In this document: positions 1 to 7,973 of the stretch, in pieces | Numbering within the stretch: position 1 is the stretch's first letter | Layout: every line of letters starts with the position of its first letter | Notes under the pieces: generated by a model | Seen by the model: only the letters and a program-made list of their open reading frames with translations | What the model was told of the DNA's origin: nothing | The model's database searches: none | Made by a program: the position numbers and the translations under genes | Assembly: GCA_028284675.1 (NCBI GenBank) | Contig: JANQRI010000048.1 | Coordinates: 15,839-79,838, forward strand | DNA: 64,000 bases | From: Gammaproteobacteria bacterium | GTDB lineage: Bacteria; Pseudomonadota; Gammaproteobacteria; HTCC5015 | Direction: 5' to 3'

Positions 1-1
1 G

Positions 2-583
2 CTTTATCCCTTGTACTTGCAATGGTTTACTCAGCACACTGTGCAGCTTGAAGCGGGCACTATCAGCAGCACCCTGCTGCAATGGTTTTTGCTGCCTCTA
101 TTGGTGGCCGTTACGGCACACCAGGTATTGGGTCGGGTCCTTAAACCCGCCTGGTTCAAGCGTGTACTGGATAAAGCAGACGATGCTACACCTTGGGTTA
201 CTGCATTGCTGGTGTTGCAAATATTTGCTGGCAATATTTCTGTAATCCTGGAGCACTTCACGGTGTTTGCCTGGGTACTGCTGGCGGTGTTCACCTTCTT
301 TTTGATCACCTTCCTGCTCGGTAGAGGACTGAGCCGCCTGTTCCGGCTCGATTATCCTGAACATGCGTTGCTAACCATGACCATCGCCGCACGTAATGCA
401 CCACTGATGTTGGCGATCACCATGGCTGTTCTACCTGGTCAACCGCTGATCTATGGCGCACTGATAATCGGTATGCTAATCGAGATCCCTCACCTGACTG
501 CGTTGCGACGTTTACTGCTCAGAACCCGTCGGCTCTTCTTGCATCAGAACTCATCAGCAAATACGATAAACGCGGAAACGTAA
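2..583 (+). CDS. SBF/ACR3-like membrane transporter, C-terminal part (5' end outside window)
   Basis: The reading frame is open at the left edge of the window, so the true start lies upstream and only about the last 194 residues are visible. They contain about five hydrophobic segments, and a C-terminal stretch around 'ARNAPLMLAI' and 'IGMLIEIPHLTAL' that resembles the bile-acid:sodium symporter / ACR3 'arsenic resistance protein' superfamily. In that family an A-R-N-[AS]-P motif sits in a discontinuous membrane helix, and members move anions, bile acids or arsenite through the inner membrane. The gene ends in a basic cytoplasmic tail. The next gene is convergent and shows no functional link. 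The substrate cannot be judged from this fragment, and no other arsenic-resistance gene is visible. Confidence 0.65.
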   Translation, partial: LYPLYLQWFTQHTVQLEAGTISSTLLQWFLLPLLVAVTAHQVLGRVLKPAWFKRVLDKADDATPWVTALLVLQIFAGNISVILEHFTVFAWVLLAVFTFFLITFLLGRGLSRLFRLDYPEHALLTMTIAARNAPLMLAITMAVLPGQPLIYGALIIGMLIEIPHLTALRRLLLRTRRLFLHQNSSANTINAET

Positions 584-603
584 TAAATATGTAGTAACCT
601 GAT

Positions 604-1107
604 CTATCTGCCCAAATAGTCCCGTTTACCCAACTTAACACCATTGTGGCGCAAGATATTGTACGCAGTGGTTATATGAAAATATACATTCGGCAAAATA
701 AAGTAATTCAAATACGCTTCCCCCGACATCGAAACCTCTTCGCCTCCGGCTTTAAACTTGATTGTTCTCGCTTCAGCCCCTTCTAGCCGGCTTTCATCAA
801 GCGTTTCGATAAACTCAACAGCGCTTTGAATACGTATCTGAAGCTCAGCAAATGTGGTTTCCTTATCTTCAGACTGCGGTGGCTCTACCCCACATAAACG
901 TGCCGCACCACGACTGGCAAGATCAGATGCAATTTGCACCTGCCTGGACAAAGGAAACATATCGGGAAATAAGCGTGCAGTAACAAAAACCTTTTCATCA
1001 AGTTCCTGCTGATCCGCATGTGCTGCAGCTTTTTGAAGTATTCCAGCCAGACTTTTAAGCGAATGAACAAATACCGGGATACTCTGGTGAAACATAGTTA
1101 TTGCCAT
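604..1107 (-). CDS. DUF1993 family protein
   Basis: This 167-residue soluble protein resembles the DUF1993 family, whose members are about 170 residues long and are predicted helical bundles related to the DinB-like fold. The family-like pieces are the N-terminal 'MFHQSIPVFVHSLKSL', a central 'PDMFPLSRQVQIASD' and a late 'FHITTAYNILRHNGV'. The molecular function is unknown. The open frame continues upstream to 1329, but that extension lies in an inverted-repeat element, whereas the ATG at 1107 has a good ribosome site (GGAGGTG, seven bases away). That decides the start. The element at 1137-1388 ends 32 bases upstream and separates this gene from cysN, which reads in the same direction. Confidence 0.75.
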   Translation of the reverse strand: MAITMFHQSIPVFVHSLKSLAGILQKAAAHADQQELDEKVFVTARLFPDMFPLSRQVQIASDLASRGAARLCGVEPPQSEDKETTFAELQIRIQSAVEFIETLDESRLEGAEARTIKFKAGGEEVSMSGEAYLNYFILPNVYFHITTAYNILRHNGVKLGKRDYLGR

Positions 1108-1136
1108 AATCGCACCTCCATTGCCATTTGTTTTAC

Positions 1137-1388
1137 TAGAACCTATCTCAAAATTAGCGAGCGCTGCTCGCAGGTTTTTGCTCCTGCAAAACCTGCATTT
1201 CCACCATCCGTGGTGGTCAGACGAGGCAAAAATGATCGAAAAAGCGCACGACCCCAAGGATGGGGGAGTTAGAGCGACGCAGGATGCCAAAGCCGAGTTT
1301 ACACGGAGTCTGCGCCGATGGCACCCCACATTTTGAGAGCGTTTTTAACGATGTATTAGCAAGCACAGTAATTTTGAGATAGGTTCTA
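1137..1388. mobile_element. MITE-like inverted-repeat element, copy 1
   Basis: The terminal inverted repeats GAACCTATCTCAAAAT (1139-1154) and ATTTTGAGATAGGTTC (1371-1386) match perfectly. They enclose a 248-bp unit flanked on both sides by TA, as expected for a target duplication of the IS630/Tc1-mariner type. No transposase frame fits inside. A second copy of 247 bp lies at 27166-27416 in the opposite orientation, and the two share an internal block of the kind 'GATG(G/C)(A/C)(A/G)GGAGTTAG...GACGCAGGATGCC'. The right TA plus the first element base forms the TAG stop codon of cysN. The outward-facing ends each carry TTGAGA, a possible -35 hexamer. Confidence 0.75.
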
Positions 1389-2843
1389 ACTAATATCTTT
1401 CGATTCCCAATCCGGATAATACTTACGGACCAATACATTTAAAGCACGTTCAAACTCCTCGGCATCAAGCCCCTGCTGCAACAACAAAGCAAGCTCGGCA
1501 CCAACCGCCGTGTGCTCCGATGACGGCATATGGTCGAAGTCTAAAGCATTAATCACCATACCGGCGCCAACAGTCAAATTCGACAAGCGGTCGATGACTA
1601 TGAACGCCCCCATACCGGTGCCTTGTGCATACGGTTCGGCCAATACCGGTTGGCTTAGGTGCACATCAACCACACCTATATCATTTAAACCCAGTGCTGA
1701 TACAGTCTTATGCTCTTGAGTATTCACATCAATCTGATAATCAATTGCGCTGACAGTCCCCGGGGTTATCTTACTGGCAAACTTAAATAAGTAGCCACGA
1801 CTGCAGTCCAGTTTTGCCTCGGCCATCCAGACCAAATGTGCTTTTAAATCCTGTGTCGACTTAAGCTGCGAGTCGGCATGTAATACAACATCACCACGAC
1901 TGATATCAATCTCATCTTCCAGCACAAGGGTCACGGACTGGCCTGTGAATGCCTGCTCAAGATCACCCTCATAAGTAACAATTTGCTTTACTTTGCTCTG
2001 CTTTCCTGAAGGCAGTGTGACCACCGGATCACCCGGCTTAATTACACCGGATGTTACTGTTCCGCAGAACCCGCGAAAATCCAAATTGGGCCTGTTAACA
2101 TACTGAACCGGAAAACGAAAATCACTGTAGTTACGATCAGCCGTGATTTCCACTGACTCAAGAATTTCCATCAGCACAGGGCCGTCATGCCACGACATGT
2201 GCTCGCTCCGATTAACCACATTGTCACCCTGTAGTGCGGAAATCGGTACAAACTGGATACCACTCAGCTGCAAAGTTTCGGCAAACGCAAGATAGTCGTT
2301 TTTGATTTTTTCAAATACCGCCTGATCAAAATCAACCAAATCCATTTTATTAATTGCAACAACAATATGTTTGATGCCCAATAAGTATGCTATATAACTG
2401 TGCCGGCGGGTCTGTGTCATAACACCATAACGGGCATCAATTAAAATGACCGCAAGATCACAGGTCGACGCACCGGTTGCCATATTCCGGGTGTACTGTT
2501 CATGGCCCGGAGTATCCGCAATAATAAATTTACGTTTCTCAGTGGAAAAATAGCGATATGCGACATCGATAGTGATACCCTGCTCGCGCTCCGCCTGCAA
2601 ACCGTCTACCAATAAAGCCAGATCAACTTCTTCACCGGTAGTGCCATGTTTCTTGGTATCAGATCGCACCGCCGACAGTTGGTCTTCATAAATCAACTTG
2701 GAATCGTGTAATAAACGCCCGATAAGGGTGCTTTTTCCGTCGTCAACACTGCCACAGGTTAACAGTCGTAATAACTGTTTGTTTTCGTGTTGATGCAGGT
2801 ATGCATCAATATCTGAACTAATGAGTTCTGATTGGTGAGACAT
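1386..2843 (-). CDS. cysN: Sulfate adenylyltransferase, GTP-binding large subunit CysN
   Basis: CysN is the GTPase subunit of ATP sulfurylase. It couples GTP hydrolysis to the formation of adenosine 5'-phosphosulfate from ATP and sulfate, working with CysD. This 485-residue protein has the translation-factor GTPase motifs in order: P-loop GSVDDGKST near residue 31, switch region 'EQGITIDVAYRYF', DTPGH and NKMD. EF-Tu-like beta-barrel domains follow. There is no APS kinase (CysC) domain at the C-terminus, unlike the CysNC fusions, so APS kinase must be encoded elsewhere if it is present. The gene follows cysD by 31 bases and is almost certainly co-transcribed with it. The stop codon is formed at the junction with the MITE-like element, so the last codons may have been changed by that insertion. 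Confidence 0.96.
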   Translation of the reverse strand: MSHQSELISSDIDAYLHQHENKQLLRLLTCGSVDDGKSTLIGRLLHDSKLIYEDQLSAVRSDTKKHGTTGEEVDLALLVDGLQAEREQGITIDVAYRYFSTEKRKFIIADTPGHEQYTRNMATGASTCDLAVILIDARYGVMTQTRRHSYIAYLLGIKHIVVAINKMDLVDFDQAVFEKIKNDYLAFAETLQLSGIQFVPISALQGDNVVNRSEHMSWHDGPVLMEILESVEITADRNYSDFRFPVQYVNRPNLDFRGFCGTVTSGVIKPGDPVVTLPSGKQSKVKQIVTYEGDLEQAFTGQSVTLVLEDEIDISRGDVVLHADSQLKSTQDLKAHLVWMAEAKLDCSRGYLFKFASKITPGTVSAIDYQIDVNTQEHKTVSALGLNDIGVVDVHLSQPVLAEPYAQGTGMGAFIVIDRLSNLTVGAGMVINALDFDHMPSSEHTAVGAELALLLQQGLDAEEFERALNVLVRKYYPDWESKDIS

Positions 2844-2874
2844 TATCTAAACCATTGCTTAATGAGTTAAATTA

Positions 2875-3786
2875 TTAGAAATAACCTTCTTGTTTCTTTT
2901 TTTCCATTGACCCGGCGCTATCATAATCGATCACACGCCCCTGACGTTCTGAAGTTTTCGTCAATAACATTTCCTGGATAATTTCCGGTAAAGTGGTTGC
3001 GGTCGACTCAACCGCACCGGTCAGGGGATAGCAACCCAGAGTACGAAAACGGACCATTTTTTGCTCAACCACCTCATAAGGCTCAAGCTTTATCCGTTCG
3101 TCATCGAGCATGATCAAAGTTCCATCCCGGTTTACAACCGGCCGCTCTTTGGCAAAATATAAAGGTACGATCGGAATATCTTCCAGAAATATATACTGCC
3201 AGACATCCAGTTCAGTCCAGTTGGATAGCGGAAAAACCCTGATACTTTCGCCTTTGTTAATTTTGCTGTTATATATGTTCCATAGTTCCGGGCGCTGATT
3301 TTTAGGGTCCCAGCGGTGATTTTTATCTCTGAATGAATAGACGCGTTCTTTTGCCCGCGACTTTTCCTCATCACGCCGCGCACCACCAAATGCAGCATCA
3401 AATCCATATTTATCGAGTGCTTGCTTGAGCGCTTCAGTCTTCATAATATTGGTATGCTTTTCACTGCCATGAGTGAAAGGCCCAACCCCCATTTTCACGC
3501 CTTCCTGGTTGATATAAACAAGCAGCTCCACACCAAGCTCTTTAGCAAAACGATCACGAAATTCGATCATCTCGCGAAATTTCCAGGTAGTATCGATATG
3601 CATTAATGGAAACGGCAGTTTGGCGGGGTAAAAAGCTTTCATTGCCAGGTGCGTCATAACCGCTGAGTCTTTCCCAATCGAATAAAGCATCACAGGATTT
3701 TCAAACTCTGCGGCGACTTCACGGATAATATGGATGCTTTCCGCTTCCAGTTGCTTTAGGTGTGTTAGCCTATATTCAGATAACAT
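2875..3786 (-). CDS. cysD: Sulfate adenylyltransferase, small subunit CysD
   Basis: CysD is the catalytic subunit of ATP sulfurylase in the cytoplasm and carries out adenylyl transfer to sulfate. It belongs to the PAPS-reductase-like adenine-nucleotide hydrolase fold, whose PP-loop is seen as 'YSIGKDSAVM'. The start at 3786 ('MLSEYRLTHLKQLEAES') gives 303 residues and matches the family N-terminus. An in-frame ATG at 3813 would add nine residues and has a weak AGGTGG ribosome site, so it remains possible. cysD is the first gene of a cysD-cysN pair. A perfect TATAAT on the minus strand at 3855-3860 and a palindrome beside it mark the likely promoter. Confidence 0.95.
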   Translation of the reverse strand: MLSEYRLTHLKQLEAESIHIIREVAAEFENPVMLYSIGKDSAVMTHLAMKAFYPAKLPFPLMHIDTTWKFREMIEFRDRFAKELGVELLVYINQEGVKMGVGPFTHGSEKHTNIMKTEALKQALDKYGFDAAFGGARRDEEKSRAKERVYSFRDKNHRWDPKNQRPELWNIYNSKINKGESIRVFPLSNWTELDVWQYIFLEDIPIVPLYFAKERPVVNRDGTLIMLDDERIKLEPYEVVEQKMVRFRTLGCYPLTGAVESTATTLPEIIQEMLLTKTSERQGRVIDYDSAGSMEKKKQEGYF

Positions 3787-3813
3787 TGATTTTACAGCCC
3801 ACAGTTGGTTCAT

Positions 3814-4224
3814 TAAACACGGCCCACCTACCGGGGTAGCCGGATCGAGCGGGTATTATATAGGCTGAAGCCTAAAGACCTCAGAACGAGTTTTCATATA
3901 ATTATGCAATTACAGTATATGAACAGACTTATTTATGCAAAATCGGAATATAAATACCGGCCACCCAAAAAATCTTTTAAAATCAATTATTTAAAAATCC
4001 AGTAATAAAAGGCTCACCGCTTGAAACAGTATGCCGACTTAGCTTCTAAATATAAGTGCTATGCAGCAGAACTTTTAACCCGATAACTGGCCTCAAATAC
4101 TTATAAATCACCAACATGAAGACTTATTTACCCGAATATTTCAGCAAAACAAGTGGCAGACAATTATACTGGCCCAAATACTCACTCCGGCTTTAAGCCC
4201 TAATAATACCAACAGGCTTTAAAA
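3814..4224. other. Divergent intergenic region between cysD and asnB-like gene
   Basis: These 411 bases lie between genes that point away from each other and must hold both promoters. The cysD side has the -10/palindrome described separately. On the asnB side TATACT at about 4166-4171 is the best -10 candidate, with no convincing -35. The region is AT-rich and I saw no RNA gene or small frame worth calling. Confidence 0.5.
3840..3885 (-). promoter_or_regulatory. Candidate cysDN promoter with overlapping palindrome
   Basis: On the minus strand a perfect -10 hexamer TATAAT occupies 3860-3855. The perfect palindrome TAGGCT-GA-AGCCTA at 3861-3874 sits directly upstream of it, where the -10/-35 spacer would be. 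The -35 region 17 bases away (TGAGGT) is weak. A weak -35 with a symmetric site between the two boxes fits a regulated promoter. I cannot assign the site to CysB or any other named regulator. Confidence 0.5.
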
Positions 4225-6120
4225 ATGTGCGGCATTGCGGGATTTATCCACCTTAATAACAAACCTTTTGATGAACACGAAGACCTGGCAATTCTGCATA
4301 AAATGGGGAATGCCATTAATCATCGCGGGCCGGATGACAAACAGACACTGGTCTGGCGTAACACTGGATTGATTTTTAACCGTTTGTCCATCGTCGACCT
4401 GCAGAATGGTGGACAACCTTTTACAACACCGGACGGCCGCATCAGTGCGATTATAAATGGTGAAATTTATAATCACCGGGATATCCGAAAAAATCTTGCT
4501 CATCACCCTTTTCAAAGTCAATCAGACTGCGAAGTTATTCCGTATCTTTATTTAGAACATGAAATGCAAATGCTGCAGCCTGTTAACGGCATGTTCGCGT
4601 TGGCATTGCTTGATCGTAAACAAAACAGGCTGTTGCTTGCACGCGACCGGATTGGTATCAAACCGTTATTTTATTGCCACCTTGAAGCTGAAAAACTGCT
4701 GCTTTTCGCTTCTGAGTTGAAAGGCTTGTTTGCCCATCCACTATGCCCGAAGCAATTCGACTGGGTGGCCGCGCTCGCGCGCAACCGCACACATGACCTG
4801 AATAAAACCGAACACCCTTCTTATTTCAAAGGTATCGAACGTGTGCCGGCAGGCCATATACTGAGTATTGAATTAACCGCACAACATATTAAAACACAGC
4901 CTTATTGGCAGCTGCCTGACACTAGAGAAGATTTTAGTATCAGGCTTGTGGAAGATTACATTGAAGGTTATCGTGAGCTGCTCACCGACAGTGTACAAAA
5001 ACGCCTGATGGCTGATGTACGCTTCGGCACTTTTTTAAGCGGCGGTATAGATTCAGGCGCTGTAACCTCTATCGCTGCACAAACCTGTCAATTTCCAACA
5101 TTCAGCGTATCAACCCAAAGTACTATTGGTAACGGCGAAGCACAAATGTCGCATAACGTCGCCTCCGCCTTGCAGTTACCAAATCACCAGGTACATTTCG
5201 ACTGGCAAGCGCTGGACATCGTACCACAAGACTGGCAAAAAATTTTATGGCACTGTGAACTATTCGAAATTAACGCCGAACAACTCTATAAATTCTATTT
5301 GCACCAATTCGCCAAACAGGCTTACCCGGATTTAAAAATTATTTTACTCGGACAGGGCAGCGATGAATTCAATGGCGGTTATATTGAGTGGTTGCTGAAT
5401 GATAAAGGTCCCTGGAGCAATGACAGCTGGACACGTATCGGCGCAATACTGCAGGGACAAACCCTGCAACGCGATGCATTCAAGCTGGGTATTACCATCC
5501 ATTACCAGGACATGATTAACTCTGGCCTGATTCGCCCTGATTTTATTTTCCATCACGCCAACACCCAGGACCCCGCGGATATCTGGTCAATCTATATGGG
5601 ATACCATCGTCGAAACCTGGATCATCATTTATGGCATGAAGACAGAACATCTTCTGCGCATTCGATCGAAAATCGGGTCCCCTTTTTGGATCACCGCCTG
5701 CTGGAGTTTATTGCAACAATACCACGCAACCATCACCCTGAGCTGTTTACCAATAAAGCCATACTGCGCGGCGCCATGCGGGGAATCGTACCTGAGTTTC
5801 TACAGAATCACCCGAAAGGCTATTTTTTCTATGGAGAGGACCAACGATATACATTTTACACCATGTATAAACTGCTGATGGATAACGAGATGGAGTTGGT
5901 TGAACAGGCTATTACCGGCTCCGATAATTCAGGCGGGCCGTTGGATGCGGACAAATTTCGTGATTATGCACTGCAAATCGGCAACGACCCTGAACTGACC
6001 GAATTAATCAGGCTACTGCAACTTGTCAACATGGGCATGTTGGCCGAAATGGCACTACAACCACCGAATACCACGACATTCAGAAACACCATGCCGGCGC
6101 GGGATGCTTATATGACATAA
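4225..6120 (+). CDS. asnB: Asparagine synthase (glutamine-hydrolysing)
   Basis: The enzyme makes asparagine from aspartate, ATP and glutamine. The protein starts 'MCGIAGF', so Cys2 is the class II glutamine amidotransferase nucleophile after removal of Met1. The N-terminal domain continues with 'NHRGPDD' and 'FNRLSIVD' and runs to about residue 210. The synthetase domain has the PP-loop 'LSGGIDSGAV' near residue 270 and a later 'SIENRVPFLDHRLLEF'. At 631 residues it is longer than E. coli AsnB (about 554) and matches the long class of family members. Those are often found in polysaccharide or peptide gene clusters and may amidate other substrates. No such cluster is visible here; the neighbours are cysDN (divergent) and an esterase (convergent), so plain asparagine synthesis is the simplest reading. 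Confidence 0.92.
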   Translation: MCGIAGFIHLNNKPFDEHEDLAILHKMGNAINHRGPDDKQTLVWRNTGLIFNRLSIVDLQNGGQPFTTPDGRISAIINGEIYNHRDIRKNLAHHPFQSQSDCEVIPYLYLEHEMQMLQPVNGMFALALLDRKQNRLLLARDRIGIKPLFYCHLEAEKLLLFASELKGLFAHPLCPKQFDWVAALARNRTHDLNKTEHPSYFKGIERVPAGHILSIELTAQHIKTQPYWQLPDTREDFSIRLVEDYIEGYRELLTDSVQKRLMADVRFGTFLSGGIDSGAVTSIAAQTCQFPTFSVSTQSTIGNGEAQMSHNVASALQLPNHQVHFDWQALDIVPQDWQKILWHCELFEINAEQLYKFYLHQFAKQAYPDLKIILLGQGSDEFNGGYIEWLLNDKGPWSNDSWTRIGAILQGQTLQRDAFKLGITIHYQDMINSGLIRPDFIFHHANTQDPADIWSIYMGYHRRNLDHHLWHEDRTSSAHSIENRVPFLDHRLLEFIATIPRNHHPELFTNKAILRGAMRGIVPEFLQNHPKGYFFYGEDQRYTFYTMYKLLMDNEMELVEQAITGSDNSGGPLDADKFRDYALQIGNDPELTELIRLLQLVNMGMLAEMALQPPNTTTFRNTMPARDAYMT

Positions 6121-6145
6121 AGGTGCTTAAAGAATATTCATTAAT

Positions 6146-7078
6146 TCACTCTATAGCAGCCTCCGGAACCATACTGTATAAACCACGCCCGATCCGGTTA
6201 TGTGACTTGGCAGTCGGATGAAACGGATCAAAAAATACAAATCGATCAAAATTAGCCCCATTCTCACAGCCAGGATCAAAAATACCGGCAGTAGGAATAA
6301 AACAAGCATCAGTAGTATTGCTGAAATTATAAGGCGCCGGATTATCAAGAAATGCCGCACTGAACGAAAACAAGTCGTACTCAACCAGGCGAATACCGGT
6401 ATCGACCTGCAACCCCCTTAGCTTTCGACTTAGTTTCCGGTTAAATAATTGTGATAACCAGCTGGCTTTTACCGGCAAAAAAGGCTGACCAGTTTGCGCT
6501 GCGATCAAAGAGCTATCCGGCACCCGGCCAATATCGAATACATTGACCACAATAAAATCCCTGGCACCTGAGCTGGCCAGTAAGTTTACATTCATTAATA
6601 TACTATCAACGGCTTCGCGCACTACTCTCCTCGCGTCTTTAAACCCTACATCTCTCGCATCCCTGACATCATTGCCACCGACAAATATCATATAGAGCGC
6701 ATTATCTGGAGCGACTCCACCATTATTTAATAAGAAAGCCCCAACCTGAGCAGATAAATCAATCGGCCTGTCCCCTCTTGCTGATGCCCCTGCGACGGCA
6801 TAATTGGTACCTTGTTGAGGACCAACCAAATGCAAAGAGGTCTGTAAGGGCAATCCCATAAACTCTGCCAGCACCTCCACCGCCAAAAAACCATTACTGA
6901 CCCGATTTTCAAAAAATGGAGGCGGAAAACTGCCCTGAATTGACGCAAGATTTCCAGTATCCGACAAGCTGTCACCAAAAACCACGAGATCATCAAAACC
7001 TTGTGCGTTGGAAATACTTATTTGCAGCCCGAGTGCCAACCCTAACACCAAAACCCGATTTTTTATATTCTCCTGCAT
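6146..7078 (-). CDS. Secreted SGNH/GDSL-family lipase/esterase
   Basis: A 310-residue hydrolase with an N-terminal signal peptide (hydrophobic stretch 'VLVLGLALGLQISISNAQ', residues 9-26, with likely cleavage after the NAQ region). The SGNH blocks are present: block I 'VVFGDSLSDTGN' carrying the nucleophile Ser, block III 'GGNDVRD' carrying the oxyanion Asn, and block V 'DPFHPTAKSH' carrying the catalytic Asp and His. The family hydrolyses acyl esters, including phospholipids and acetylated sugars, and members with a signal peptide act in the periplasm or outside the cell. There is no C-terminal autotransporter barrel, and the length is typical of the free enzyme. The gene stands alone between a convergent asparagine synthase and a long AT-rich region, and its substrate cannot be predicted. 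Confidence 0.88.
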   Translation of the reverse strand: MQENIKNRVLVLGLALGLQISISNAQGFDDLVVFGDSLSDTGNLASIQGSFPPPFFENRVSNGFLAVEVLAEFMGLPLQTSLHLVGPQQGTNYAVAGASARGDRPIDLSAQVGAFLLNNGGVAPDNALYMIFVGGNDVRDARDVGFKDARRVVREAVDSILMNVNLLASSGARDFIVVNVFDIGRVPDSSLIAAQTGQPFLPVKASWLSQLFNRKLSRKLRGLQVDTGIRLVEYDLFSFSAAFLDNPAPYNFSNTTDACFIPTAGIFDPGCENGANFDRFVFFDPFHPTAKSHNRIGRGLYSMVPEAAIE

Positions 7079-7533
7079 TATTTAATCCTCCCAAATTCAA
7101 TCTATCTCATCCTTGAATCTAATTATAGTACAAAGACTACGTATAGCCCGATAGTTTATTTCTATCACTAAAAACCATAGACTACTTTTATTAAAAAAAT
7201 TTAAATAATAAAGTCCGACATAAGCGTACAAATATATAAAGAAACCGGGCTTATAAAATCTGTAAACCCACATAACACGTATTGGACTACTTATTAGCTT
7301 TTTTCCTTAAATCACTGATAACAAAAAAACTATTTTTTATAAAAAAGACATCGTATTTTTTTATTAATCTCAATACAAATAATTGCTTATACAAACAAGT
7401 TAAATAATGAAAAATATTTTTATTTTTTTGTTGAACTAACACAAAACCTGATTAAAGTTCCGATCAAAGCCGCCGATGTGCGGATGACTTTTTTACAGTT
7501 CTGGGAAAGATAAACCAAGCAGGAGAGCTTAAG
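7079..7533. other. AT-rich divergent intergenic region
   Basis: This stretch of 455 bases separates the esterase from a small secreted protein. It is strongly AT-rich, with many A and T runs, and clearly richer in AT than the flanking genes. It must contain the promoters of both genes, but no -35/-10 pair stands out from the background. No small frame or RNA was convincing. Confidence 0.5.
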
Positions 7534-7800
7534 ATGACACAGAATCTAAAAAACTATATAAATGTTCTGGCGCTACTATCATCATTCACAATAACTACTG
7601 TCAATGCCGATGGAAAGCGGCCATTAGAGGAAGTTATCGTATTGGTCAATACAAGCACTCTTGAATCAGGTATTATGGAATTTGAAAAACAGACAATGAA
7701 GGGAATGCCAGTAGAATTTGGCTCAGTGAATTACGAAGGCCCGCATATTGATTTTAACTCTTTCTACATCAAAATAAGACCACCTCAATCGGCTTTATAA
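7534..7800 (+). CDS. Small secreted protein of unknown function (88 aa)
   Basis: I do not recognise this protein. It has a strong ribosome site (AGGAGA, eight bases before ATG), a signal peptide (hydrophobic core 'VLALLSSFTITTVNA', residues 11-25, predicted cleavage after Ala25) and a mature part of about 63 residues without cysteine. The mature chain starts 'DGKRPLEEVIVLVNTST'. 'LEEVIV' resembles the TonB-box-like segment of mature outer-membrane receptors, but no receptor domain follows and the resemblance may be chance. A long stem-loop lies 21 bases after the stop codon. A signal peptide, good ribosome site and terminator-like hairpin argue that the gene is real. Confidence 0.6.
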   Translation: MTQNLKNYINVLALLSSFTITTVNADGKRPLEEVIVLVNTSTLESGIMEFEKQTMKGMPVEFGSVNYEGPHIDFNSFYIKIRPPQSAL

Positions 7801-7820
7801 TGCCGCTCTGATAAATACAC

Positions 7821-7858
7821 TGGTGACGAAACAAGCAAAGAGTGCTTTTTCGTCACCA
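7821..7858. terminator. Long stem-loop after the small secreted gene
   Basis: The left arm TGGTGACGAAA (7821-7831) pairs with TTTCGTCACCA (7848-7858). Inside, AAGCA (7833-7837) pairs with TGCTT (7843-7847), leaving one bulged C and a five-base loop AAGAG. The stem has 16 base pairs. There is no long T-run after it, so it may stop transcription weakly or protect the 3' end. It lies between convergent genes and could serve both. Confidence 0.65.
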
Positions 7859-7973
7859 CCTTATCAATAAGTAAGTTCTTTCACACAAAAAAACAGATCT
7901 TGCACTTCTAAAACGCACGCCATGCAACATAAACGGGAAATTTGAGTACAAATACTTGATACCAAACTGGACT

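Noticed and set aside
1108..1329. N-terminal extension of the DUF1993 gene
   Set aside because: The extra 74 codons lie in the MITE-like element and do not resemble the family; a strong ribosome site precedes the internal ATG at 1107.
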